Source: Selenomonadaceae bacterium (GTDB taxonomy: Bacteria > Bacillota > Negativicutes > Selenomonadales > Selenomonadaceae). Taken from it: a DNA stretch of 64,000 nt. Under the pieces are notes generated by a model, which made no database searches, had not been told where the DNA came from, and worked only from the letters and a program-made list of their open reading frames with translations. A program made the position numbers and the translations under genes. This document shows positions 27,672 through 36,741 of this stretch, piece after piece. Each line of letters opens with the position of its first letter. The first letter of the stretch is position 1. The stretch spans positions 59,216 through 123,215 of the forward strand of contig JAFUTY010000050.1 of assembly GCA_017484005.1 (NCBI GenBank). The letters run 5' to 3'.

Positions 27672-29612
27672 TCAAATCTCGATCAAATCAAAATTACTTT
27701 GGAATCTTGAATCGATTGGTTTGCGAGTGAAAATGATAAAGAAACAAATATCAGACTCAACAGATTTTTCAAGGATAAATTTGATTCCATTCGAATCGAT
27801 CTTCTCGCCGGTAAATGAATTCAAAACAACAAAAATATTTCCATCGAATCCACTGCGGCGGAATTGCAAAATTCGCTTTGAAAAACTGTCGAAGGATTCA
27901 TTAGCATTTGCAAAATCAAATTGAAGTAATTGCAATTTTTCATCCGGATCTTCAGCGATTTCCTGCAGTCTCGAGCAAATTCGATCGATCAATCTCGAGA
28001 TTTTCGATTTATCAACGGCGGGCGGAACTATCAATCCAACATTCTGCATTTCACCATACAGCGAGAAATAGATTCGATCGTACAATTCATCCTCGTCGAA
28101 TTTTGGAGCATTTTCCAGCTCGTCATTCCTAATCCAATCCTGATAACGCTCCGGACGATATGGATCTTCGTCGTGATCAACTACGGACGGCTCATAATTT
28201 GCCCAAGGATCTCTAAATGTATGCTCGCGAATTACATCCTCCGGAAGCTTTCCTGAAAATGGCGGGAGCGGCTTATAATTCTCGTCAACATTCATCGCTG
28301 ATAAATTATTCCGCCGCCACTTTCTCCAATTTTCAACGTCAAAATCTGTGATATATCCCGCAGATTTTAATTCGCGAATCTCTTCCGTTGAAAATTCCCG
28401 CGTCGCGATTATCCCTTCCGCTTGAAGTCGATCTGCAATTGTCTCGCGCAGAATATATGAAACTTGAATTTCATCATCGTCAGTTGTAATTTCGCCGCGA
28501 TTCTCTAAATACGCTCGCAAAATTGGATCTGCTACATTTGTCAAATTGAATGTCTGCAATTGTCCCTGTGCATCTGCAATTTTTCCAGCGTTTTCATAAT
28601 GCTCATTCTCTCGGAATCCAAATGATTGAATCCATCCCTCGAGCCTCACGAGCCGGATATCATCTGCCGCGGGGTATGGATCGATTCCTTTGATACTCGT
28701 GCCGACTTTGAATCTGACGCGCTTATGTCTAAAATTCCGCGCCATGAGCAATCGACGAAATTCTGGATCACTTACTTGATTCAAATTGAAATACAAATTC
28801 CCAATGATTTTTTTCGGATCGTCAGCTGCATGCCCAGAAAGAAATCCATATGAACTGACTTTTGTAGATTCGCCTGGCTTGAGATGTTTAAAATCTACCG
28901 AGCTGAAACTTCCAATGTTGAATTTATAAACGCTGCCGACAAATTCCATGTCCTGCGTGATATAACTCGGATCGCCAGTTTTAGATTTGCGCTCGCTCGT
29001 CAATCGATAGATTCGCTGAAATTCCTCTTCCGCTAAATCATCATGCCCGCAGTGATGCAGCATCGCGCCGAGCAGTAAAACTAGAAAATTATCTGTCGGA
29101 TTTTTTAAAATCTCGCGGCGGATTTTGGCGAGAATATCATCCATTTTATGCTGTCCGATTTGATCTTCATGGATTTTTTTAGCATTCTCAAAACTCTGCA
29201 GAAATGAATCGATCTGCCGTTTATTTTTGTAGCGTCCCTCTTTGACTGCACGCATCACTTCATCTTGAAAATGATCGATCGGCAAAATTCGATATCCATG
29301 GATTTCTGTGTGAACTATGACTGATTTTTTCTTGGGCGGATCAATTCTAATCGGCGATTCCATTGTTCGAATTGGTTTATATTCTTCTTCAGTTTCAACT
29401 TGAACTTTGGATCTCTCTGATTTTTTCGCGACAACTTTTTTGTAAACTGTGATAAGTTCAAACGGAATGACAATTTCCTCTTCATCGCTGAGAATTTTGA
29501 CTGATGTTTTGCGAATCTTTAAAACTTCGCCGGTGAATTCTCCTTCCGATGATCTGAGATGGATTTGATCTCCTTCCGAAATATCTTCGACAAATTCTTC
29601 ATACGGAACCAT
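27672..29612 (-). CDS. Large protein of unknown function with small beta-barrel and cold-shock-like segments
   Basis: I do not recognise the family. From the N-terminus the 646 residues show: a small SH3/Tudor-like barrel (about 10-60, IHLRSSEGEFTGEVLKI), a charged linker, a helical part (about 110-215), and two segments that resemble degenerate cold-shock domains, the first containing GNLYFNLNQVSDPEFRRLL then VRFKVGTSIKG (about 265-310), the second QTFNLTNVADPILRAYLE (about 345-380). A Pro/Asp-rich region and a C-terminal alpha/beta part follow. No signal peptide, so probably cytoplasmic; nucleic-acid binding is an inference. ATG 29612 preferred over a GTG three codons earlier. Confidence 0.55.
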   Translation of the reverse strand: MVPYEEFVEDISEGDQIHLRSSEGEFTGEVLKIRKTSVKILSDEEEIVIPFELITVYKKVVAKKSERSKVQVETEEEYKPIRTMESPIRIDPPKKKSVIVHTEIHGYRILPIDHFQDEVMRAVKEGRYKNKRQIDSFLQSFENAKKIHEDQIGQHKMDDILAKIRREILKNPTDNFLVLLLGAMLHHCGHDDLAEEEFQRIYRLTSERKSKTGDPSYITQDMEFVGSVYKFNIGSFSSVDFKHLKPGESTKVSSYGFLSGHAADDPKKIIGNLYFNLNQVSDPEFRRLLMARNFRHKRVRFKVGTSIKGIDPYPAADDIRLVRLEGWIQSFGFRENEHYENAGKIADAQGQLQTFNLTNVADPILRAYLENRGEITTDDDEIQVSYILRETIADRLQAEGIIATREFSTEEIRELKSAGYITDFDVENWRKWRRNNLSAMNVDENYKPLPPFSGKLPEDVIREHTFRDPWANYEPSVVDHDEDPYRPERYQDWIRNDELENAPKFDEDELYDRIYFSLYGEMQNVGLIVPPAVDKSKISRLIDRICSRLQEIAEDPDEKLQLLQFDFANANESFDSFSKRILQFRRSGFDGNIFVVLNSFTGEKIDSNGIKFILEKSVESDICFFIIFTRKPIDSRFQSNFDLIEI

Positions 29613-29688
29613 GCATTTCACTTCCTTTCTAAATTGTTACGCGGCATAGATTGAAATTTTCAACATACTAACAAAAAAATCCTGCCGC

Positions 29689-29717
29689 TTGATTCAATGC
29701 AAGCCGTGATATAAAAT
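29689..29717 (+). promoter_or_regulatory. Sigma-A-like promoter of glmS
   Basis: TTGATT (29689-29694), 17-base spacer, TAAAAT (29712-29717), 48 bases before the TTG start codon. No glmS ribozyme core is seen in this leader. Confidence 0.55.
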
Positions 29718-29764
29718 GAAAAAAGTTTGAAAATCATAGAAAATTTTTCAAGGGGGAATCATCT

Positions 29765-31669
29765 TTGTGCGGAATTGTTGGATACATTGGTGATAGACAG
29801 GCGACTCCATTTTTGCTCGATGGATTAACAAAATTGGAATATCGCGGTTATGATTCAGCGGGAATTGCAGTTTTCGACGGTAAAGATATTCGAATCGAAA
29901 AAACTGTCGGGAGACTTTCGACTCTCAAAGAAAAAATAAAAAATGATCTTCCGCCCGGATCTCTTGGAATCGGTCACACTCGCTGGGCAACTCATGGAAG
30001 ACCGTCAGATCGCAACGCTCATCCACATTCAGACTGCTCGGGAAATTTTATCGTCGTGCATAATGGAATTATCGAGAACTATTTGCCGCTGAAAGAAAAA
30101 TTGATCGAGCGCGGACATGAATTCAAATCTGAAACTGATACTGAAGTCGTCGCACATTTACTCGAAGAAATCCATGGAAAGCTCGAGAGATCCAAATCAG
30201 ATTCGCCGGATCTATTTCTCGCGGCAGTTCGAGAAGTTTTGAAAACGATCGAGGGATCTTATTCGCTCGTTTTCATGTCAAAACTTTTCCCGCATGAAAT
30301 CATTTGCGCAAAACAGGATAATCCTCTCGTGATTGGACTCGGCGAAGGAGAAAATTTCATCGCCTCGGATATCCCTGCGATTGTATCTGAAACTCGGAAA
30401 ACTTTCATCCTCAAAGATGGAGAAATTGCGATCGTTCAAAAAAATTCCGTCGAAATTCAAGATCGAAATGGAGATCGAATCGATAAAAAAATTTTCTACG
30501 TGAATTGGAATTCAGCTGCTGCAGAAAAAGGCGGCTATGAACATTTCATGTTGAAGGAAATCAATGAGCAGCCCAAAGCGATCAAAGATACAATGCGCGG
30601 CTTCATCAAACAGATTCGTCCAGCCCGCGGAACTCCAGCTCCAGAACGAATTGCGCAGGATGACAGCGCGATCATTTTTCCAGAGTTGAAATGGAATCCA
30701 GAATTTCTCGATAACATCGATAAAATTTACATCATTGCATGCGGAACAGCTTATCACGCGGGATTAGTTGGAAAATTTTACATCGAAAGACTTGCTCGAG
30801 TTTTGGTTGAAGTCGATCTCGCGTCTGAATTCAGATATCGAGATCCAATTGTCGATGAAAAAACTTTGACGATTTTCATTTCTCAATCCGGCGAGACTTC
30901 AGACACTCTAGCCGCGATGAAAGAATCGAAACGACTCGGAGCAAAAACTCTCGCGATAACGAATGTCATTGGATCGTCTTTAGCGCGCGAGGCAGATCAA
31001 GTTTTATATACAATGGCTGGACCAGAAATCGCTGTTGCATCGACTAAAGCATACACGACTCAATTGATTTTGATGTTCATGCTGGCTTTATACATGTCTC
31101 AGCTTCGTCAGACACTTTCCGCAGATCGAACTCGCGAATTGATTTCATTATTGAGAAAACTTCCGGCGCAAATCAGCGAGACTCTTTCAGACGTCGAACC
31201 GATCAAAACTTTTGCCGAGAAATATGGATTCAATGAAGATGTTTTCTATCTCGGCAGATCGCTCGATTATGATGTTGCGCTCGAGGGCGCGTTGAAACTC
31301 AAAGAAATCTCATACATTCATGCAGAAGCTTATGCCGCGGGAGAATTGAAACATGGAACGCTCGCTTTAATCGTCGAAGGAATTCCAGTCATTGCGCTTG
31401 CAACTCAAAAATCTGTTTACGAAAAAACAATTTCCAACATTAAAGAAGTGAAAGCTCGCGATGCAGTTGTCATTGGAATTGCATCGGACGGCGACGAGGA
31501 GCTCGAAAAATATGTCGATCATGTGATTCATGTTCCGGAGACTGATGAATTGTTGAGTCCATTGCTCGCAGTCGTTCCATTGCAGCTTTTAGCATATTAC
31601 GCCGCGATAACTCGAGGATGCGATGTTGATAAGCCTCGAAATTTGGCGAAATCTGTGACAGTCGAATGA
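29765..31669 (+). CDS. glmS: Glutamine-fructose-6-phosphate aminotransferase
   Basis: Makes glucosamine-6-phosphate for peptidoglycan and LPS. The N-terminal amidotransferase domain begins with catalytic Cys2 (CGIVGYIGDRQA) and has GIGHTRWATHG and HNGIIENY; the C-terminal half has two sugar-isomerase (SIS) domains with ACGTAYHAGLVGKF, SQSGETSDT and the terminal motif DKPRNLAKSVTVE. At 634 residues it is about 25 longer than the usual 609, from short inserts near residues 140-155 and 270-300. Start is TTG with AAGGGGG upstream. Followed closely by a speD-like gene. Confidence 0.96.
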   Translation: MCGIVGYIGDRQATPFLLDGLTKLEYRGYDSAGIAVFDGKDIRIEKTVGRLSTLKEKIKNDLPPGSLGIGHTRWATHGRPSDRNAHPHSDCSGNFIVVHNGIIENYLPLKEKLIERGHEFKSETDTEVVAHLLEEIHGKLERSKSDSPDLFLAAVREVLKTIEGSYSLVFMSKLFPHEIICAKQDNPLVIGLGEGENFIASDIPAIVSETRKTFILKDGEIAIVQKNSVEIQDRNGDRIDKKIFYVNWNSAAAEKGGYEHFMLKEINEQPKAIKDTMRGFIKQIRPARGTPAPERIAQDDSAIIFPELKWNPEFLDNIDKIYIIACGTAYHAGLVGKFYIERLARVLVEVDLASEFRYRDPIVDEKTLTIFISQSGETSDTLAAMKESKRLGAKTLAITNVIGSSLAREADQVLYTMAGPEIAVASTKAYTTQLILMFMLALYMSQLRQTLSADRTRELISLLRKLPAQISETLSDVEPIKTFAEKYGFNEDVFYLGRSLDYDVALEGALKLKEISYIHAEAYAAGELKHGTLALIVEGIPVIALATQKSVYEKTISNIKEVKARDAVVIGIASDGDEELEKYVDHVIHVPETDELLSPLLAVVPLQLLAYYAAITRGCDVDKPRNLAKSVTVE

Positions 31670-31679
31670 GGTGAGTGAA

Positions 31680-32132
31680 TTGAAAATCAAAGCTCGCCAT
31701 CTGACAGCGGATCTATACAATTGCAAACAGTCGCGGCTCGATAACATCGATGGAATCAAAGATCTTTTTCCGAGCATGCTGTCGCTCACTGGATATTCGA
31801 TGCAAAATGTTTCGTCGATTTCAATTGATGCGAATCATTTTTCGACAATCGCGCTGTGTTCCGAGGGACATGTCGCGCTGCATGTCTACAAAGCTGAGCG
31901 GTATGTTGCGGTGGATGTATTTCTTTGCATGGAATCTGCCGAGCCGGAGAAACTTTTCAAAGAGTTAAGGAAATTTTTCCAGCCGGATAAAACTCGGACG
32001 ATTCAACTCAAGCGCGGAGATTTTAATCCAGATATCAAACCGCAGATCAAAATCAAATTTGCACCGCTCAAGAAAATTCGAAACACTGGCGCAAAAGTCG
32101 TTCGAAGTATCGCTAGAAAAATTTCTCAATGA
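31680..32132 (+). CDS. S-adenosylmethionine decarboxylase-like protein lacking the pyruvoyl serine
   Basis: About 150 residues, clearly of the prokaryotic AdoMetDC fold: ARHLTADLYNC start, IALCSEGHVALHVY and AVDVFLC. In genuine SpeD, a Ser in SESH (Ser63 in the Thermotoga enzyme) is cleaved to form the pyruvoyl cofactor. Here residue 63 is Gly (SEGH), though His68 and Cys83 are kept, and WPE is changed to YKAE. The C-terminus has an extra basic tail. It should not self-process, so it is unlikely to decarboxylate AdoMet. TTG 31680 follows GAGGTGAG; it lies 10 bases after glmS. Confidence 0.8.
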   Translation: MKIKARHLTADLYNCKQSRLDNIDGIKDLFPSMLSLTGYSMQNVSSISIDANHFSTIALCSEGHVALHVYKAERYVAVDVFLCMESAEPEKLFKELRKFFQPDKTRTIQLKRGDFNPDIKPQIKIKFAPLKKIRNTGAKVVRSIARKISQ

Positions 32133-32175
32133 AAAAAGATCCGGAGATCATGACGATCTTCGGATCTTTTTTTTT
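32132..32175 (+). terminator. Terminator after the speD-like gene
   Basis: gatccggagatc / gatcttcggatc with flanking A and T runs; nearly identical to the hairpin at 27618-27665. Confidence 0.85.
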
Positions 32176-32198
32176 ATTTGTGGTAAAGAATTTTTTAC

Positions 32199-32226
32199 TT
32201 GAATTTTATTGAAATCAAAATAGAAT
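32199..32226 (+). promoter_or_regulatory. Sigma-A-like promoter of the NhaC-type gene
   Basis: TTGAAT (32199-32204), 16-base spacer, TAGAAT (32221-32226), about 30 bases before TAGGAGG and the ATG. Confidence 0.45.
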
Positions 32227-32257
32227 TCAGATCTATTCTTACATAGGAGGCTTTTTA

Positions 32258-33763
32258 ATGGAATCATCATTTTTATCAATCCTCCCGCCGATTATCACAA
32301 TCGTTTTAGCTCTGGCGACGAAAGAAGTTTACATGTCGCTGATCATTGGAATTTTTTCCGGCGCAATGATTTTCACCGGCGGAAGTTTTCTTCAATCAAC
32401 TCTCACGATGTTTAAAATCATGGGAGAAAAAGTCGGCGGCAATGTCAACATCTTGATCTTTCTTGTGATTCTTGGAGTTCTTGTCGCGGCAATTGCAAAA
32501 TCTGGAGCGACTCGAGCTTATGGAGAATGGGCTCGCGAAAAAATCAAAGGTGAAAAAGGTGCATTGGGATTAACTGCATTTCTCGGAATTTTGATTTTCA
32601 TCGATGACTATTTCAATTGCCTGACAGTCGGTGCAGTCATGCGTCCAATAACTGACAAATTCAAAATCGCTCGGACAAAATTGGCGTATGTTATCGATGC
32701 AACAGCCGCACCGATTTGTATCATTGCACCGGTATCGAGCTGGGCAGCAGCAGTTGGATCTTCATTGCCGGAAGGATCAACGATCGATGGATTTTCTCTT
32801 TTCCTTCAAACAATTCCATTCAATCTATACGCTTGGCTGACTCTGGTTTTCGTCGTGATGGTTATTGTCACTGGCAAAGATTATTCAACGATGAACGAAT
32901 CGATTCGAGAAAATCAAAAAGGATTTCATGTTCCGGAGGAGTATCGCGAGGAGCTCGAAAATGAATCTGAAACTGAAACTCATGGAAAAATCATCGATCT
33001 CGTTCTGCCTTTGATCGTTTTAATTTCATCATGCATTTATGGAATGTTATACACTGGCGGACTTTTCGAAGGAAAATCGGTCGCGGATGCATTTGCCGAC
33101 TGCGATTCATCTCAAGCTCTCGTTTTGGGATCATTCATCGCTTTCGTTTTTACAGCGATTCTATATATCCCGCGCGGCGTTGTGAATTTCAAAACTTTCT
33201 GCGCATGTTTTCCGATGGGATTCAAAGCGATGCTCCCTGCAATTGCAATTTTGAGTTTTGCATGGACTCTCTCGGGAATTTGTTCAGATTCCTGCTTGAA
33301 TCTCGGCGGATATGTCAGCACGATTGTCAATCAAAACGCTACAATAATGATGTTCCTTCCAATGGTATTTTTTGTCGTCGCGATTGGATTGGCTTTTGCA
33401 ACTGGAACGAGCTGGGGAACTTTTGGAATTCTGATTCCTATCGCTGTTGAAATTATTTCCGGCGGCTCGCCTGAAATGATGGTTATCTGTGTAGCGGCAA
33501 TTTTATCTGGAGCTGTTGCGGGAGATCATGCATCGCCGATTTCTGATACAACGATTCTAGCATCGGCATCAGCTCAATGCAGTCACCTCGATCATGTAGC
33601 GACTCAGCTTCCATATGTTATAACAGTCAGCACGAGCTGTATCATTGGATATTTCATCGACGGCTTGACTGAAAATGGTTGGATCGGTTTAGGCGTTGGA
33701 TTGATCTGCACAGTCTTTCTATTCAAAATTCTTACTTCGCGAGAAGTGAACTACTCACAGTGA
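32258..33763 (+). CDS. NhaC-type Na+/H+ antiporter, C-terminus altered by a tnpB element
   Basis: A 501-residue inner-membrane antiporter with about 11 helices. Family motifs include IFIDDYFNCLTVGAVMRPI, DATAAPICIIAPVSSWAAA, FATGTSWGTFGILIPI and GDHASPISDTTIL. It exchanges cations or organic acids with protons; the substrate cannot be fixed by sequence. The last codons (GTG AAC TAC TCA CAG TGA) match the right end of the adjoining tnpB element, so the native C-terminus was cut and replaced, probably by only a few residues. Its presumed own terminator is now at 35006-35053. Confidence 0.85.
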   Translation: MESSFLSILPPIITIVLALATKEVYMSLIIGIFSGAMIFTGGSFLQSTLTMFKIMGEKVGGNVNILIFLVILGVLVAAIAKSGATRAYGEWAREKIKGEKGALGLTAFLGILIFIDDYFNCLTVGAVMRPITDKFKIARTKLAYVIDATAAPICIIAPVSSWAAAVGSSLPEGSTIDGFSLFLQTIPFNLYAWLTLVFVVMVIVTGKDYSTMNESIRENQKGFHVPEEYREELENESETETHGKIIDLVLPLIVLISSCIYGMLYTGGLFEGKSVADAFADCDSSQALVLGSFIAFVFTAILYIPRGVVNFKTFCACFPMGFKAMLPAIAILSFAWTLSGICSDSCLNLGGYVSTIVNQNATIMMFLPMVFFVVAIGLAFATGTSWGTFGILIPIAVEIISGGSPEMMVICVAAILSGAVAGDHASPISDTTILASASAQCSHLDHVATQLPYVITVSTSCIIGYFIDGLTENGWIGLGVGLICTVFLFKILTSREVNYSQ

Positions 33764-33900
33764 GCTTCCTGAATCAACGAAGAATGCACCGATGCTGCGT
33801 CTTACTTCTTCTCATACAGGCTTCAATTCCCGTAGTTCCTACGGTACTAATTTCTAGGCAAATATCCTCATGCCTTCATTTCTTATATTTATCGCAGCAT
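33746..33900 (-). ncRNA. Candidate omega RNA (TnpB guide RNA scaffold)
   Basis: The stretch from the tnpB 3' end to the right boundary is where TnpB guide scaffolds map in related elements. It holds a clear hairpin, CCGTAG-GAA-CTACGG (minus strand), and ends at GTAGTTCAC. The guide would then be the host sequence TTCTCGCGAAGTAAGAATTT. Secondary structure beyond the hairpin was not computed. Confidence 0.4.
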
Positions 33901-34954
33901 TGATATCTCTATCATGAATTGCGCCACATTCCGGACATTTCCATTCTCTCACCGAGAGATTTTTCGTCTCGGAATTCTGATATCCACAGCCCGAAAAGAT
34001 TTGTGATGATGGGAAAAAACGATCAATTTTCACTAGACTTTTCCCCATCCAGTGCGATTTGTATTCCAACATCTGAGTAAACATGCCCCATCCATTGTCT
34101 GATACTGATTTTCCAAAACTGAATCTTTTCCCACATTTTTTCTTCGACATCGCTTGCATGTTCAAATCTTCTATCGCTATCAAATCATATTCTGAAACGA
34201 GTTTTGCAGACAATTTATGCAGAAAATCTCTCCGGCGATTTGCAATTTTCTCATGAATCTTGCTCAAACGAATTCGAAGTTTTTCATGATTTTTACTCAA
34301 CTTTTTACTTCTTGAAAACTTCCGCTGAATTCTTGCAAGTTTCTTCTGCGCAAGTCGAAAATACTTTGGATAATTTGCACACTCTCCATCAGATGAGACA
34401 TACAATCCATTCATTGCATAATCCAAGCCTAAAAACTTTCTCGGCACTATTGGAAGTATTTGATTTTCATACTCCACAAGAATGCTGATGTAGTATTTCC
34501 CGCTTGGAGCTTTGCTTATCGTGACAGTTTTGATTTTCCCTTCAATTTGACGATGCATTTCCAATTTTACCAAACCAATTTTGGGGAGTTTGATTTTATT
34601 GCCTTCAATTCTCACTGATCCTTTTTGATTGTTCGTCGAATATGAATTTTTGTTGCGTTTTTTAGACTTGAATTTTGGAAATCCATTTTTCTTATTGCTC
34701 CAAAAATTCTTGTATGCGTCGTTCAAATGAAGTTGAGCATTGGCAAGAGCGAGACTATCAACTTCCTTAAGCCATTCAAATTCCTCTTTATATTTAGCTG
34801 GAGTATTGTTCAAACGTTCGCCGGTGGATTTGTAATGAGCAATTCTATCAGCGAGCATTTTGTTGTAGATGAATCTAACACAGCCAAAAGTTTTAGCGAA
34901 CATAATTGATTGATCTTTGGTTGGATACAAGCGGAATTTGTAAGCTTTATTCAT
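33854..34954 (-). CDS. tnpB: TnpB RNA-guided nuclease (IS605 family), zinc-finger Cys lost
   Basis: A 366-residue TnpB. The N-terminal HTH is MNKAYKFRLYPTKDQ... FGCVRFIYNKML; the RuvC triad is present as Asp in GLDYAMNG, Glu in IAIEDLN and Asp in HDRDINAAINI. The zinc-finger has CPECG intact, but its first half reads SSQIFSGCGYQN, with Phe where the first Cys normally is (usual CSxCG). Activity is therefore uncertain. ATG 34954 has GAGGTGAG upstream; the longer frame to 35005 adds codons from the element's left end. Confidence 0.9.
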   Translation of the reverse strand: MNKAYKFRLYPTKDQSIMFAKTFGCVRFIYNKMLADRIAHYKSTGERLNNTPAKYKEEFEWLKEVDSLALANAQLHLNDAYKNFWSNKKNGFPKFKSKKRNKNSYSTNNQKGSVRIEGNKIKLPKIGLVKLEMHRQIEGKIKTVTISKAPSGKYYISILVEYENQILPIVPRKFLGLDYAMNGLYVSSDGECANYPKYFRLAQKKLARIQRKFSRSKKLSKNHEKLRIRLSKIHEKIANRRRDFLHKLSAKLVSEYDLIAIEDLNMQAMSKKKCGKRFSFGKSVSDNGWGMFTQMLEYKSHWMGKSLVKIDRFFPSSQIFSGCGYQNSETKNLSVREWKCPECGAIHDRDINAAINIRNEGMRIFA

Positions 34955-35005
34955 AGTCTCACCTCTCATTGAAAATTCTCGCACACGGAGGTTAAAATCC
35001 TTCAT

Positions 35006-35053
35006 AAAAAAATCCTCTGGATCATTAAAAATTTGATCTGGAGGATTTTTTTA
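35006..35053. terminator. Terminator, probably native to the NhaC-type gene
   Basis: aatcctctggatc / gatctggaggatt hairpin with A and T runs, of the same design as the other terminators. It lies just beyond the tnpB element. Confidence 0.8.
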
Positions 35054-35187
35054 TTTCAAAATTTAGAATCATAGTTTGAGAAAGTTGCAGGAATCTATTA
35101 TTGCATGTAGAAATTTTCTAAACATCGGATCAAACGGAATTATTTTTTAAATTGATCCAAAGAAAATTTTAAGGAGGCGAAATCCCC

Positions 35188-36723
35188 ATGTCGTCTTGGA
35201 AAAGACATCTGCTAGCTATGGCAGCTGCGACTTCAGTCGTTGGATTCGGAATGTCGGCTGAAGCTGCTCAATCAGGATTCCTCACCGAAGCTCCAGCCGC
35301 TGACTGCGCTCAAATGAATCAATTGATCGCAACTGGAAAAATCGACGGCTATGATCAACAAATTCCGAGCGGGCAGTCGATCAGCCGGCTCGAGCTCGCA
35401 ATGATCATCAATGACGCAATGCAAAATTGGAATGCATTCACTCCAGCTGAACAATCTTCTCTCGACAGTCTCCGTAAAAAGTATCTCTATGATATCAAAA
35501 AACTCGAGCTCTTGAATCGTCTCGATAAACTCGATAACAGTTCCCTTCAAGCGATTGAACGCGGCAATGTTAAGAAACAAGATCCAGATGAAATTCCATA
35601 TACCAAAAATGAGCAGGAGAGAATCTCGAAGATCGAAAGTATTCTCGATAAAGTCAAATTCAGTGCGCACACCAGAATTCGTAACGATCATCGCGTTCGC
35701 AAAAATCATTTGACTGGACAAAAAACGAGATCGACTCGCGCAAATCATATTCTCGTGACTCTCGTGACAGATCTCAAAGCCAATGATCGCTGGTCAGTTC
35801 ACACTTCACTCGACTATCGTCAGGCAATGAACCATCCGACTCTATATACAAGTGATAACGATGGTGCGACTAAAATTTTCTCCGGCGGACATGATGAAGG
35901 CGAGGCAACAGGTAAACACTTCAATCCTGACGTCTGGGTCACCGGAAGTCTTCCAAATCATATCGATATTAAAGCAGGTCGCTGGAATGAATGGACTGTT
36001 CCAGGACATGGCTATGATGTTGACTGCGATGTCGCCGGCGGCGAAATTGATTTTGGAAACAAACTGAGAGTTCATCTTGCTGCGTTGAAGATCGATTTCT
36101 GGGATTATGGATTCTCTGGAAACAATTCTCTAATCACTACGGCAAGAGCTACCGCTGCAGAAAATTATCTCACAAGTCATGGCGAGGGCTTCAATGGTCC
36201 AGGCGGTGAAGATTTCTTCGGAATTCGTTTCGATTATCCATTTGCAGAAAAAAGTCACGCGCATGTTGGAGTCAACTGGACATCAGCGATGCCTGCATGC
36301 TATCAAGATCCAGTTCAAAGAGATCGAGTCATGTCTTATTACGCTCATGCAACTCATTACTTCGGTGAAAGATGGAGAGCAGACGCTGGAATCATCTATA
36401 GCAATGCAAAAGCAATTCCTGCTCAATACATTGGATTCGAGGCAAGCAAAGATCCTGGAATTTGGCTCGGAATCACATATGGAACGCTTGATATTCAAAA
36501 ACGCGGAACTTACGATGCATGGCTAACCTATCGTCAAGAGCCAGGACTCACTTGGTCAACTTACACCGACTGGTGGTCTGCAAATGAGCGTGGATTCCGT
36601 ATCGGCGTCGATTACATGCTCGATAAAAACTTCATGTTCACAACTTGGGCGAGCATGTGCAAGGATATCGATTCGAAGGATGAAAACAATCTCTGGCGTT
36701 TCCAAGTCGATTACTTCCTCTGA
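35188..36723 (+). CDS. OmpM-like porin with SLH domain
   Basis: A 511-residue outer-membrane protein: signal peptide with cleavage after SAEA (about residue 27), an SLH domain (about 32-90, MNQLIATGKIDGYDQQIPSG then SRLELAMIINDAM), a coiled-coil stalk (about 95-155) and a beta-barrel from about 160 to the aromatic-ended C-terminus (WRFQVDYFL). This is the layout of Negativicute OmpM, which is both a porin and the tether of the outer membrane to peptidoglycan through SLH-polyamine contacts. AAGGAGG precedes ATG. The next gene follows after 18 bases. Confidence 0.92.
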   Translation: MSSWKRHLLAMAAATSVVGFGMSAEAAQSGFLTEAPAADCAQMNQLIATGKIDGYDQQIPSGQSISRLELAMIINDAMQNWNAFTPAEQSSLDSLRKKYLYDIKKLELLNRLDKLDNSSLQAIERGNVKKQDPDEIPYTKNEQERISKIESILDKVKFSAHTRIRNDHRVRKNHLTGQKTRSTRANHILVTLVTDLKANDRWSVHTSLDYRQAMNHPTLYTSDNDGATKIFSGGHDEGEATGKHFNPDVWVTGSLPNHIDIKAGRWNEWTVPGHGYDVDCDVAGGEIDFGNKLRVHLAALKIDFWDYGFSGNNSLITTARATAAENYLTSHGEGFNGPGGEDFFGIRFDYPFAEKSHAHVGVNWTSAMPACYQDPVQRDRVMSYYAHATHYFGERWRADAGIIYSNAKAIPAQYIGFEASKDPGIWLGITYGTLDIQKRGTYDAWLTYRQEPGLTWSTYTDWWSANERGFRIGVDYMLDKNFMFTTWASMCKDIDSKDENNLWRFQVDYFL

Positions 36724-36741
36724 TTCGCGAGGGATTCGATT

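Larger units (their letters stand above)
33746..34995 (-). mobile_element. IS605-type element with tnpB only
   Basis: Extent inferred. The right end reads GTAGTTCAC on the minus strand (33746-33754), as in many IS605-family elements; the left end lies somewhere at 34960-35003, before the host terminator. No TnpA gene is present, so it would need a transposase supplied elsewhere. It sits between nhaC and a GATC-type terminator. Confidence 0.65.

Noticed and set aside
29640..29764. glmS ribozyme in the leader of glmS
   Set aside because: The 5' region has a promoter and ribosome-binding site but none of the conserved core of the ribozyme that I know; the leader is too short.
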